Assembly: GCA_001414345.1 (NCBI GenBank)
Contig: LLCB01000162.1
Location: 1 to 64,000 of the forward strand
Length of the DNA: 64,000 nt
Direction: 5' to 3'
DNA from: Hymenoscyphus infarciens
Taxonomy: Eukaryota; Ascomycota; Leotiomycetes; Helotiales; Helotiaceae
Below are positions 34,101 through 45,921 of the stretch, in pieces; the first letter of the stretch is position 1, and the number at the start of each line of letters is the position of its first letter. The notes under the pieces were generated by a model that was not told where the DNA came from, did not search any database, and saw only the letters and a list, made by a program, of their open reading frames with translations. The translations under genes were made by a program, and so were the position numbers.

Positions 34101-35414
34101 CCCGTCCACTCATTTGCCGCTCTATCATTTCCAGTCCACCTGTTCCCCTCTGACTTACGCACACCAAGAAACCCTAACTTCATCATCATTCTAGGCAGGA
34201 ATTACGAGCCACGCACCTCTACCGGAACCGGTGTATCAAGCAAAGTCATCTTTTCTCTTCTTGGCGTCGGGAAAAACAGCACTCGGTATGGACCCCCCCA
34301 TCTATGTACTATGTCACTTGAACACCAAAAGCTCCTTCTGCCTCATGTGGCAGATTAATATTACTTTTGACTTTATTTCGAACGTTCAGTGATTCGTAGG
34401 TTCATTTTAGTGCTATATTGGAGGCGTGTTATGTTAATTATCCCTTGTTGTTTTGGCTCCTTTTTTTTCTACTTCGCCGAGCGATGCCGCAATCAGTTAT
34501 TTGCTAACAAAAGACCTCTATACTGCTCCCACACTTGTTCAAGCAAGACTCCGCGAATTCAAGTCCAAAGACTCGAATAATGAGGCTATCATTATATTCA
34601 TTCTTCTATCTAGACGAGTTCAGTCACGAATCTCTGGTGCTTGATTGGAGATTCCATTTGTGTGAACGGTATTTCGACCCTTTCCTGTTTCGAAACGGAC
34701 TCCTCAAATATTTGGGTTTCTAACGGATAAGATGGCACAAGTGAAGATAAATACCGTACGTATGCTACGATTTCTCTGAGAAAGAGATAATTATGAATCG
34801 CTGTTTTAGTTTGGTTATTGTTGTTTTTGTATTTCTTGAAGAATGACGCATTGCAGAAGTTGTTGTGACTAACAAGGAAGATTCTTTCGTCGCAAATCCT
34901 TTTGTTTAAACCGATTATTCTAGAAATCATCGGACAATAACTTCAGGCGAATGAAGTTACGATACCCCGTTGAGATATGAGATTTCTTGGGGACAGGGAT
35001 GAAGCAAGAGAAGTGAGGATTAAGTCGTAAACCTTTACTCTGCTTTACATTCTACAAACTAGTTCAGAAGAATTAGTACTATTGTTTGAGAAGCTTTGGA
35101 AGAATTGGAAAATTGGCTTCTTCATCCTCCTAAAAACTCCCGGATAATATTTGCCGTAGGTTTATGGGTTTAGTTCACGCAGCATTCCCCGAAAAGGTTT
35201 TGGTCTAGAAGCTCACAACATGATACGGGAGAGGCAAGCCAATGGTTGTTTTTCATTTTTGCTTGAGTTTAAATACATGATAACGCTTGCTATCTCCCCA
35301 GAGCAGCTGTTTTGATATTTCCAAATTTCGGTTCAGAATAAACACCATTCCTTGCTGAAACACCTATGTAGATCCCCACCGTTGGTGCTTTCTCAAAATA
35401 ACACTTGTCTCTGG
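31121..35414. other. 4.3-kb gene-poor region, no gene seen
   Basis: I examined both strands and found only short frames without family features. A tRNA-like stretch near 33330-33430 does not hold up. Composition is ordinary, so this is not a RIP block. A small or many-exon gene could be missed here. Confidence 0.45.
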
Positions 35415-37989
35415 TTATTCGTAGTTGACGTCAACGCTCCCCATTTCCTTCCCATCAATTTCAAGCGAAAACTTCAAAAGTGCAGATTGTATAGTTAAGA
35501 CCACATCATAATGAATCTTGACGTATGTGTTCCCATCGTGACCATTGTGCTTGATGAAATGCTTCTTCGGGACTTTTCTGACGTCCGCGGTGAATTTGCA
35601 ATTCATTTTCATCTCAGGCGATGGATGTCGTGGTGCGTCTTCGGCCTCGCATTGGTAGAGCCTTTCCACGAATAGACGTTTAACCGGATGGTGCTTCTCA
35701 GGGAGATATCTGTTGAAACCGAATTTTATCCGTTGGTCCCTTTGAAGCTCTTCCCCTGACCTGATGTACCATGTCATCTAGATGTTCAGTTAGCATGTTT
35801 GAAGCATGGGAAACTCTCACTCTTACCTTGGTACACTTCTCACTACCAGTTTGCGGACATGTCCATGTAGCTCTACCCTTGTCGAGTTCTTCCTCGAACT
35901 TACCAGAGGCTTTGACACCATAATGCCTTGGGGCCAACCAATTAACAATTTTTGCTTCTCTAACAAGATTACTGAGAACAGCCCCCCTAATTGATGTTAA
36001 AATAAGACAATAAAGATGAAGTTGGGAGACAACTTACTTGACAATGGAAGCCCAAGCATCTGCCGGCTGGATAATTTGTATGCCCTCATGGGCCTTCTCT
36101 ATAGCAGATGCTAGATCTGCAGGAACTCGAAGTCAGTATACTTCTTCGGGGCTGTTTAAGGAGTAGGATGAGTGAAAGTCTCCAGGACTATTGTGGAAAT
36201 ATCGAGAAGGAGGGATGTCTCAGCTTTAGGATTTACCCAAAGGAGACATTTTTCTCAGAAATGCTGGGTACTCACAGGCACTTGAACCGAAACCACCAAC
36301 CAAAATGATAGCCTGAGAAAGTAAAAGTCACCACAATTCTTCTATAGAGCTCTTAATAACACGAGTGGAAGAATACCTTAACAAAATTATGGTTTTGGCT
36401 CTTCGCTTCTGGGATCTTTTTGCCTTTTGCTCGGAGTCTTTTGAGGACAATTGCCGCAACTTGAGCATCGACCAGTCTGACGATATCGGTTATCAATGGA
36501 TCAAAAATCGCCTTCATATCATCTCTGGGAGGTATCAGCGTGGTATATCAAGACGGAAGTGAAGAAACCAACCCCGTCATTTCCCAGCAGTTAGCGACTA
36601 GACCACGTTCTGGAATATCCGCAAGACCAGCTCTTGGGAAATTGATATAAGCAGACGATCCTGAAGATCCACGGAACCTTGGCTTCTGTTGCTTGTCGAA
36701 TTCATTCATGGCCATCTTGAATGCGTCGGTCTTTCGCAAGCGATGGAACTCATCATCGCCTATGAGATCATTTAAGGCTTGTTGGAAACGTCGGTTGAGT
36801 CCTAGAGATCCGGCCATTGAACCTAGTTTTATAAGTTCGGAATTCAAAAGGATTGGGCTTGGGCCCACCTGTACTCGGTACAACTTCTTTCAACTCCAAT
36901 CGAGGAGATAACCTGGTGATCTCATAAGAGATCACTGTGGATGAACTCGGAGTCAGTATTGCCAATTCTAGAAGGATTGCTGTGGAGGAAGGAGAGGGAA
37001 ACAGAGAAATCTCTAAACCAAACGAACGATTCTCCGAATCCATCCCGATAAATCGTTTGTTCGGTTTACTCGTTTACCGAGAAGTTTTGAAGAATGAGAA
37101 AGTTTGTTTCACAATTCTCCCAGATCCTATAGGACAATTTGTGATTGTACAAAATCAAACAAGAAAGGGGGTGAGAATGATGGAACAAGGTTGTCTCCCT
37201 CCTAAAACAACCCAAAATGGAAAGATAAACTCGGAGACTACCCACGGTCGACTGTTCCACCACCAGCATCGCAGACTACGAAAGTTTCCCCGACTTTCAA
37301 GCCTTGGTCGCTCAGCGCATTGAGAGAGTATAGTGCAGCCGCCTCTGGCTCTTTAACTAAAACAACAGGATAAATTTCAGCTTGCTCCGCCGCCTGACGA
37401 TAAGTTAGCTTATATCCATACATCTTATATTTATGGTGTGCCATACCTGAAGCGTTAAATTCTTTGCTTTGTCAGACCAAACAGCGGGAACCGTAAGAAC
37501 GAACACCTTTTCGCAAATCTTAAAATAGTTTGCTGGGACTTTAGATTTGATAATTTTTAAGGCGTGTTTGTAAATTGCTGAAATGTAATCTGCGGCAACG
37601 TCGACAGGCAATTTTCCAATGCGTTTGAGATCTTCACCTGCGAGCGACTTTGGGAGATACTCGGGTGTTTCCTGGTCAGGGTCCAGTAATAGTTTGATAC
37701 CATGAATTACATCACCGGTATGCTCTTCTCCACCCCAGGTGAACTTCTCAGGGTCTTCCGCATCGTAGCAAATGGTTGTTGGAACTTTGGGTTGAGAGTG
37801 TCCCTCAAGTCCTATGGATGTTAGATATAAAGTTCACTCTGTGGAAAGAGTCATTTCCTTACCAGGCCAATCAGTGATGGCATACACATCAGGCTTTCCA
37901 GCAAAAGCGAAGGCTATTCCACTATAGGATGTCCCAAAATCAAGTGCAATGACCAACTGGTCATCAGAATCATCAACGGCGGGTGGCAT
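35415..37989 (-). CDS. Hsp70-like ATPase domain protein (fungal HSPA12-like family)
   Basis: Ten exons (37863-37989, 37447-37811, 37246-37393, 36869-36934, 36573-36822, 36377-36524, 36276-36312, 36038-36116, 35827-35986, 35415-35777) give 580 residues, all junctions in frame. The actin/Hsp70 ATPase motifs are complete: phosphate-1 LVIALDFGTSYSGIAFAF near residue 12, connect region ALYSLNALSD, phosphate-2 CDAGGGTVDLISY and adenosine motif ILVGGFGSSAYL. The C-terminal 200 residues do not resemble the Hsp70 peptide-binding domain. These multi-exon proteins are expanded in filamentous fungi; no client is known to me. Intron 3 is 311 nt, several times longer than the others, and exon 7 is only 37 nt. 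The donor after exon 5 (GTTGGT) is atypical. Confidence 0.85.
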
Positions 37990-38513
37990 GATGAAATTTA
38001 TGTTTGGTTTTGACGTAAAAGCAAGAAAGTGTTTCTTAGAGATAAGGTAGAATAATACTCAGAAAGAGGTGTAAATAAAGCTTGTTTGTATCAAAAGAAA
38101 GGTCGTTGTTTGGAAAGCTGAAGTTCTCAGTTGGACCCTAGACATGAAACCACTGCTATTGATTTGTCTGCCTGAGGATGAACTCTCACTTAGAGGCCAA
38201 ACGCTAGAGTGAATCAATGTCTACCTCAGTCTTTCCGACTATTTCCGACTACTGACTAATTTAGCAAAAGGTCATTAAAAAAGCTTTCTCGGAGCTCTCC
38301 GCTTTTCTTCCACGACTCAACTTGCAATACAACACAACACAACTTTATTGAATTCTCTTCTTCGCAGCACTCAACTTCCAACAGAACACACCGTTATTTG
38401 ATTCTTTCCTTCGCAGCATTGTTGATAACCTACAATCACCCGCAGACCAATTGGTTATCCAGAATACAGACAACTTGGGGTTTCGGATTCAAAAGATTTC
38501 ACCTTTAACAAGC
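37990..38513. other. divergent promoter region between the Hsp70-like and coiled-coil genes
   Basis: About 520 bp between start codons. A direct repeat of CAACACAACACAAC-like and TTGATT/CTTCGCAGCA elements occurs at 38325-38420, but I cannot assign it to a known regulator. Confidence 0.4.
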
Positions 38514-40061
38514 ATGCCGCCAACCATCAAACTCAACCATGCCGCCAACCAGCACAACGAATCCACTAGAGATACGGTGTTCGATATGCAAAAGGCTCTA
38601 AAGGAGACTGAGCAGAATCTCATCTCCCACATCAACTTGGAGAGTGGAAAGATGATCAATACGATGAAAGACCTCTTCAAAGCCGATGGAACAAGTTTGA
38701 ATCCCAAGGATACTCCACCCTCTGTAAGACTGTTCTGGACTTAAACTAGTGAATTGCTTCTGACCCTTTGCAGCTCTCAAGCTCAACATCCACACACCAC
38801 GATGCGAGAAAAACACAAGCAACAACCGAAAGTCAACACAACGCCCTCAACGCCCTCAACGCCCACAACGCCCACAACGCCCACAACGCTCACAACGCTC
38901 ACAACTCTCACAACGCTCACAACGCCCACCAAGCCCGCTTGGATCCAATGAGCTTAGATCATGTAGTTGATGGATATTCCAATCTGAAGACACAAAGATC
39001 GGAAGCTAGGCAATCAACTCCCAATTTGCGCAAGCGAAAGTTTGAGGAACAGCCAAGTGAAGAGGAAAGTCGAAGTTTGAAAGTACTGCTAGCCGCAACG
39101 GAAGAAAAGCTGAAGGAAAGCGAGGAAAGATCCCAGGCTTCGGCGGCTCAGGTTGAAGAGTTGGAGCAAAAGAACACGAAGTTGTACGACCAAGTCAAGC
39201 AGTACAAGTCAATCCTTCTCGAATCTGGCGGAAAGCTTACGGAAGATGTACCCGACGAAAAGATCAAGCAAGATTATGCCAGCTTGAGAGAGCAGGTTCA
39301 AAACATCGTGGCTCAATACTACCGTTTGGACACCAAGGCTCGCCCAATTGGCTTGACTGATGAGTCTTTTGAATGGTTGAAGGAATTTGCCGAATTATAC
39401 GACTATAATACTGATTCCGAAAACCTGAGAAAACGCTTTCGAGGAATGATTTTCAGTTATCTCAGCACAGACATCTTCGGCCGACCACTTTTTGGAATCC
39501 AATCTGGAGATATTCAAGAATCTTTGGGTTACTTGGAGGAGAAGATGCTGAGCAAAAGTCCTGGTAAGTGTATCCTACCCAGAGATTCGAGCAATTACTG
39601 ACAAGTTGACCATAGATAACTACCCGGATATTGTTGCATGGAGAATCCAAACCATGAAGTGCATCTCCACGTTTGACGATGGACAAACAGAAGCAAAGAA
39701 CCTTGCTAAAACCACCTACGCCGACTTGAAGCCCTTTATGCGAGGACCTAACAAGTATGGTAAAGAGCTATTTGACCAATATCTTAAGCTCTACACCGAT
39801 GCCCAGCGCCTCGCTCTCCTCATGCGTAGCTGCAAACATACTTACAAGGTCGAAATGAAACACCCATACTCTGATTTCAACGAGGACGAGTCTGTTTCTC
39901 TTGGGCGCGAGATCTTCGAGACCAAGAACGAAAAACCCAAGCGCGAAGTCATGAGCTATTTGGTTTCTGGCGCATTGGTCAAATATCCAGAGGGTGACCC
40001 CGAGCGTCGGATCGTTCTTGAAAGAGCGCACTTGGTCACCTGCATGATGGAGGATGCTTGA
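38514..40061 (+). CDS. coiled-coil protein with Asn-Ala-His tandem repeat, unknown function
   Basis: Three exons (38514-38723, 38774-39563, 39616-40061) give 481 residues. A Met 21 codons upstream is in frame and could be the start. Exon 2 opens with a Ser/Thr/His-rich part and ten 9-bp units coding NAL, NAH or NSH. A long coiled coil (LAATEEKLKESEERSQASAA onward, about 40 residues) follows. The C-terminal 250 residues look folded: AQYYRLDTKARPIGL, FRGMIFSYLSTDIFGRPLFG, then ISTFDDGQTEAKNLAKTTY and RALLxR-type helices. I do not recognise the family, although the C-terminal half resembles proteins seen only in Leotiomycetes-like fungi. Introns are 50 and 52 nt. Confidence 0.7.
38840..38929 (+). 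repeat. coding 9-bp minisatellite, ten units
   Basis: Units vary around AACGCCCAC and translate as Asn-Ala-His (two Asn-Ala-Leu, one Asn-Ser-His). The array stays in frame because the unit is nine bases, so copy-number change would only alter protein length by threes. Confidence 0.9.
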
Positions 40062-40857
40062 GTTTCTGGTTGAAAACACGTTGCTTCGCCTGTTCTTCCA
40101 AGAAAGCACAAAATTCAGTCAAGTCTCTGCCGTAAAAAACAGAAGCACTCTCCCCAAATTCATTCTCAATCACATCATTATCGCAAGGAGCAGAAAAGCG
40201 TTTCAAGAGTTCATTTGTTTTCACCACCAAGACTCTCTATGGTATCTCCTGCTGACACGGTGGTATGTGGGCATCTGACTATCCGACATACTCAACAATG
40301 TTGGCATCACACGTTCGCGGTTACTACACAAATTGGCAAAGGAGGAATGCCACAAGAAATCATCCATGTAACTAGGGAGAGATTTAATACAAAAAGCCCT
40401 TCACATAATCAATTTTTCTCGTGCTACAGTGCGTTGCGAATTAACCTTTAATTCAGGCTCTTTTTTATAAAGCAACCTTTTTTTTTTATTCTGGGTTTTC
40501 TCCCTCTTTTGTTTAAAAGGCAGAAAATAAAAGTACTGCAAATACGATAAGACTTAACTAGAAAAAACTGCTATCTCGAGTGCTCTCCCTCTTCTATTTT
40601 CTGCAAAAGGAAAAAAAGCAGTATTAGAAATATAAACTAAGAAAGATATACTTCGAGAAAAAACCTCTTTTCTTGAAAAGGATTTCACATTCCCTATTCA
40701 AAGCTTCCTAAACATAACCAACCGCCTCTGCTAAGGCCTTTCAAAAAGTAGAATATAAATATAAACTGCTATTTTTAAAATAAAAGGTTTATAAAGTAAT
40801 GGATAATATATCAAGCCTATTTATTATCTAGAGTATACTAATATATTTTATTATTTA
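40062..40857. other. intergenic, turning TA-rich from about 40700
   Basis: No coding frame of note. A gradual fall in GC content leads into the TA-rich block that holds the MITE. Confidence 0.45.
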
Positions 40858-41303
40858 GAGCCTGTTTAGTACGTATATAATTTAATTGAGATGTAAGAGA
40901 TTTGTATACGAATATAGAGTCAAAAGGTGCTCGTATATATCTCTTTATATTATTAGTTTAACCTTGAATATATTCTATATCGTTTGGCTCGTATATATAT
41001 TTCGGTGTACATTTCGTTAACTCTAGTAATTGTAGTAGTAATAGTAGTATAAGAGAGAAGATATATATATATATATATAAATGTTAAAGGTTAAGAGGTT
41101 AAAAGAGTATATTATTTAGTTTTAGTAGCGTATATCTTCATATACATATTTAAAAGAAGTGCGAGCAAAAGTATATACTATAATATATGCTAGCTAAACG
41201 TTGGTGCATATTATAGGATATATATATATATTATTTATTCCCTTATTATTTTTAGTAGTATATATATTAAAAAAGAACTAATATGTGCGAGCCAAACAGG
41301 CCC
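40858..41303. mobile_element. PIF/Harbinger-like MITE, RIP-affected
   Basis: A 446-bp TA-rich non-coding unit with terminal inverted repeats. The left end reads GAGCCTGTTTAGTACGTATA. The right end, reverse-complemented, reads GGGCCTGTTTGGCTCGCACA. They agree at 14 of 20 positions, and five of the six differences are G/A or C/T transitions. TTA flanks both ends (40855-40857 and 41304-41306), as expected for the three-base target duplication of PIF/Harbinger elements, whose ends often start GGGCCTGTTT. An internal GTTTGGCTCGTATA near 40985 repeats the terminal motif. No transposase is encoded, so it would need one in trans. Confidence 0.62.
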
Positions 41304-42282
41304 TTAGTAAAGAGCAAAATAAGCTTTCAATTCTACCAACCCATTGCAGGTAAGCGTTTGCAAATTAGAACCAGCCTCAATAATGAGAGGAGTAGAAAAG
41401 ATCCCTCGCTTAGGTACTCTAATAGTCCACCACCTCCATCCCAACCAGTCCAACAACCAAAGATGACGAGCACGCTATCGTGACTATTTTAATCGTAGAA
41501 TGCATAACAAAACAACCTATATTCCTTTGAGTCGCAGTATGGAAAACTAAGCACGCGGCATGACCAGCTCTACGAGTTGAGTTGACTCTGTAACCAAGGT
41601 ATTCAGGTCGCACCTTCATACTTGAGTAGTATATGCATGCGCAAGAGTTGCAAAAGCTCCCGGTCTTTTGCTCCGTGTACACCAAACTCTTCAGGAATTA
41701 TGCGAGACCAACGAAAAGTGTTTTTCCTCTCACGATATTTAGAGGTTCTACACAATCAAAGTAAGGCTGGTTGGTGTATGGAGAGCAATGGCCGAAGCTC
41801 TTACATATCATCTACCAACCAACCCAACCTCCACTATAGAACTCATCAACTCCTCGAATTACGACAATAAAAAGCGTGAGAAGAAACCAGTGAGAGAAAT
41901 TTTCATTCGCGAACCTTAATTCACGCTTAACTTCATGGCAACCACACATCCACCCACAACCAAATATATTTCCCTGTATCTCAACTGTTCATCTGAACGC
42001 ATTGCCCCAACTTTGATATCATGCGTGCTCTTTGCAACATGAAAACAAAACAAAGGAAGCGAAGTGAAGGAACCCACGAACGAGAAATAAAAGAAATCCT
42101 GCCATTCCCAACTCCTCCAAGATCTTCAACTCCCCCGGCCAACCTGAGACGTAAATCCTTACAATAATCCAACAGATGCGCACTCTCATAAACCACGAAG
42201 CTTCACCTTCCACTTCACCCGCTCATGAAACCAATTAACCCCCCCCCCCCCCCCAAATACTGGCTGACCGGCTCCTCGTCCA
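41304..42282. other. intergenic with a C16 run at 42239-42254
   Basis: Ordinary composition after the MITE, no convincing gene. The homopolymer run lies in the 3' flank of the 2EXR gene. Confidence 0.45.
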
Positions 42283-43708
42283 TCATTCGAAAATATCTCC
42301 AATCGCCCGATCTACCAACAAAAACGGCCAAGGAGCAGCACCACTCTCATAAAACTGATCCACCAGCTCCCGATCCAAAGCCAACGACGCAATCCTCGGC
42401 ATCTCCCACCGTTTAATAGCAGGATCCCATTTCTTGCCCTCCGAAATCCCACCGTATCTTGCTCGTTCAACCCAATTTGGTGTAAGTGCGTACCAAAAGT
42501 CCGGATCGCCACCGAACTCAATATGGGGCCATAAGTCCTTGAGGGTTTGGTATTGGGACTCCCAAGGTGTCTTGTTGCTTCGTTGATATGGGAAGATGGG
42601 GATGGAGGGGTACCATTTTAGTTTGGCCCATTCTGTGAGAGAGGTGTTAGCATTGCGAATGCACAAGTTTGGAGGAGGTGGTGTGAATAGAAGAGTCCTC
42701 TTTTCAGTGGGATGACGGGGGAAAGGGGAGGACTAGATGAACCCGAAACTACTCACTTGGTCCCGGATCCGTATCTTCGTTATACAGCGCAGTATACTCC
42801 TTGAGTCCACTGAAGATAATCCGACTCAAACCCCCAAATCCCGTCCCTCGTTCACGAGGCATACGTTGCAACCCACTCCCCGAATTCTTCTCCGCGAGCT
42901 TTACCTCTTCAGAATCAGTGGTCCAGCACAAAGCCGTATCCACCACCAGTCGCTGAACCCTCGCGAGATCCCTTCTATCGCAATTTTTCCGAAAGTAGAT
43001 ATGATTCTCCTCATCCAACAACCGTCGTCCCAAAAGCAAGGTATCTTTCTCGAAGCAAAACGGAATAAGCGGATCTTTGTAGTCGACAGAGAAGGAGAGC
43101 GGATAAGTCTTCAAAGCCTCGACGCGCGACTCGTGACAGACTTGTAGGTTCGCAACATGTTGGCCAATTCCATAGAACTGGCAATTCCTCTTCCACTCGA
43201 CAATTTCGATAAGTCGACCCTCGGGGTTATTTAGGTTCCAGATCGTAAGACGAATAGCTTCCGGGAGCTTGTTGAAGAGGTGGAAAGCGTGCTGTTCCTC
43301 CGGCTCAACGATTTCGGTCGGTGAGGAGTCATTGCTTTGGACCGCAAGGCTGTCTTCGGTCTCAGTGCCAAGTACGCGTATAGAACCACAATCCGAAGCT
43401 GGTAAATTGATCATTTCGGGAAAGTTTTCGAGACCCTGCGTAATAAGAGGGGAGACTTCATGCCTCGCGCAGGCTCCAGAAGACCCAACGTGATCCCAGC
43501 TTGGGGGTGGAGCGGTCGCAGCTGAATCACCTCTGTCGCATTCAAAGTCCGTAGACGTCTGTCGAGCAGCTGCTTGACACGCATTCCAGATAGCGATTTG
43601 CTCAAGAATGTCTTCTTGGTCTGTGGGTGGCATCCATAGTTCTTCCAGTCCCGGCATCTCGTCGTCGTCGCCATCTTCCGCCACGAGAGAACTGATTGAC
43701 TTGGGCAT
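42283..43708 (-). CDS. 2EXR domain protein of unknown function
   Basis: Two exons (42757-43708 and 42283-42632; 124-nt intron) give 433 residues from MPKSISSLVA. An upstream in-frame Met at 43864 would add 52 residues with no conserved features. The 2EXR motif is FHLFNKLPEAIRLTIWNLNN at about 142-161, followed by LQVCHESRVEALKTYPLSF, the usual second half of this domain. The C-terminal exon holds YQTLKDLWPHIEFGGDPDFWY. 2EXR proteins are numerous in Pezizomycotina and their biochemical role is unknown; resemblance of the motif to an F-box is superficial. The donor is GTGAGT and the acceptor follows CTCACAG. Confidence 0.8.
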
Positions 43709-43975
43709 CTTGAGGAGGAAGTTGTGTATAGATCGCAAATGGCAATGGTGGTGTAATGAGCGAAATAGCGAGGAAGTTCGAAGAGTGTTGCGTTGGCGAC
43801 AAAATATTAGATGACGCGAAGCGAGGCTGTACAACAAACCCGAGAAAGAAAGAGCACTTTCCACGCTTATGTTTCAAGAAGCGAGAATAACTATTTTATG
43901 ACGACTAAGAGCAAAATTACATGGGTATTATATCTTTTACAAATTGACTACTCATCACAAAGGAGAAAGTTTCTC

Positions 43976-45921
43976 TCAAACCATTTCGTAGTCTGGCTCT
44001 GCTGCCTTGACTTCACTATTCAATCCAGCAAGCCCAAGGAAAAATTCCGATAATCCCCACGCTGTGTCAAAGTCAGTATTGCCATTTCTGAAAAAATGCC
44101 TGAGGAGGAAACCGAGCCTCAACCCTCCGAGAGTATTCCAAAAGAGGGGGATGGGAAACTCACCTCCCGGATCGGGGACTTGTTCAAAACCGGATCCTCC
44201 AATATACACCGATCTGCCAAGACTGGCTTTCATACCTTTGGTACCATCTGCCCCCTTTCTAGACGCTTCGGCCGCCTTTGTGAGGTCGCCCGTCGAGTTG
44301 AGTGTCTCAACAAACGGCTGCAAAGCATCGACTAGAGTACGGTCTCCGGGTTGAGCCGGCGTATATTTACTCAAAGAAACAGAAGCTGCTTCAAGCGCTT
44401 GTCCCCAAACTGCAGGACTTGCAACGCCCGAAGAGACTCGTTCTCGAAGTGCGTGGGTCAAGGAATTAAGATATATGGCATAGAGCGCTCCTGAGGTCCC
44501 ATCCATCGCAACTTCAACTACCTGCACTATCTTACTGAGATCTACTACTATATCTCCAGATAGTGGGGTGTCTTCAAGGAATTTTAGGATAGCTGGAGAA
44601 CGTTAGCACATTTTATGCCAATATGGCAGAAAGAAGATATACCTTCCGCTCCTCTCTTGAGGCCAATTCCGCAGTCACCATCGCCCACAACGGTGTCATA
44701 TCTTGTGACGTCGGGTTCTGCATCAATTACCCTTTTCAACCCAGCAGTTAGAGAAATCTTTGAGATGTCAGGGTCGTATTTCAAGCCGCTCGACTTGATT
44801 TCGCCAAAGCCAGAAGTTGCTTCCTCGCGGGTCTTTGTTGATCTTGCTTCCCAGGTTTCTTTTTGGATTGGTGCCGCCCAACCTGCAGCTTCACATGGTG
44901 CATCCAGTAACTGCAACATACTGGGTCCTCCGATGTCCGTGTTGACAGCATTGAGAATACTGATGCTGAAACCGTTCCCATTGAGACTCGTCATGTAGGT
45001 GCCTGCCAGTATTCGCACTGGTTTGATATTCCACGTCTTCTCTAACTGACCAACAACCTCAGCGGTAATTCCTCCCAACTCCAAGACACTGACACCACCA
45101 AGGTTATTGATGAGAAGGACAACTTCGTTTGAATTGACGTTTAGAAAGGCCCGGTCTTCGTCTTTTGGATCCAGAAGCTGCCGAAGCATTCGCTTGACCA
45201 ATTCCGGGAGGTCAACCACGGCTCTACCGCTGCCTGGCTCATTGTGGATTCCCATGCCGATTTCGACCTCGTCTATGGCCAATGCCTCGTCGGAATTGGG
45301 ATTTGGGAGAGCCCTTCCCGGGACATGAACATGCTCCAAACTGGCACCAACACTGATAAGGTTGTCAGAAACCAATTTCGCCACACCGTAAACAGAAGCC
45401 AGGCTCGCTCCTGTTGCAGCCAAAGCACCGGAAATCTTGTGAACCAGGACGGTGCCAGCAATTCCTCTTCGGCCGACCTTTCCAGCCTTTGTTCGTCCAA
45501 CACCAACATCATCTCCCACGACCAACAATTCGACGTCAAGTCCGGCAGCCTTCGCCTTCTCGACAGCCATTCCAAAGTTCAACACATCACCAGTGTAGTT
45601 CATCACCGTGACCAGTATACCCCTTTCGGTGTCAACTCTTGACATGACAGCCTTTCTGATCTGCTCCGCACTGGGCGAGGCAAAGATTGTGCCAGCAACA
45701 CCGGCAGATAACAAGCCAGCTCCTACGAAAGCTCCAAAGCTTGGCTCATGACCACTTCCTCCTCCTGAGATGATGGATACTTGTGATGGAGTATCATCAG
45801 GTCGTCTGTATATGATTTTGTTTTCGGCATCAAGAGCGACGGAGGGGTTTGTCAGGGTGAGAGCGTGTAAGGCAGAGTTGACCAGATGGGTGGCATCGTT
45901 GATGAAGTGTTTTGTCGACAT
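43976..45921 (-). CDS. DAK1: dihydroxyacetone kinase
   Basis: Three exons (44643-45921, 44164-44592, 43976-44061) give 597 residues. The N-terminal DhaK domain binds dihydroxyacetone: SGGGSGHEPSFGAFVG with His58, and GMGIHNEPG with His226, the residue that forms the covalent hemiaminal with substrate in characterised members. The C-terminal DhaL domain binds ATP-Mg: YDTVVGDGDCGIGLKRG at about 408-424 supplies the metal-binding Asp residues, and DGTSGALYAIYL the phosphate loop. The enzyme makes dihydroxyacetone phosphate from ATP and dihydroxyacetone in glycerol and methylglyoxal metabolism. Length fits the fungal family. The second intron is 102 nt and open in frame. The gene is divergent from CSL4. 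Confidence 0.93.

Noticed and set aside
36937..37323. Plus-strand 128-codon frame inside the Hsp70-like gene
   Set aside because: It lies over the long intron and flanking exons of the minus-strand gene and has no recognisable content.
43709..43864. 52-residue upstream extension of the 2EXR protein
   Set aside because: It resembles a weak mitochondrial presequence, but the acidic MPKSIS start suits the family better; an alternative start cannot be excluded.
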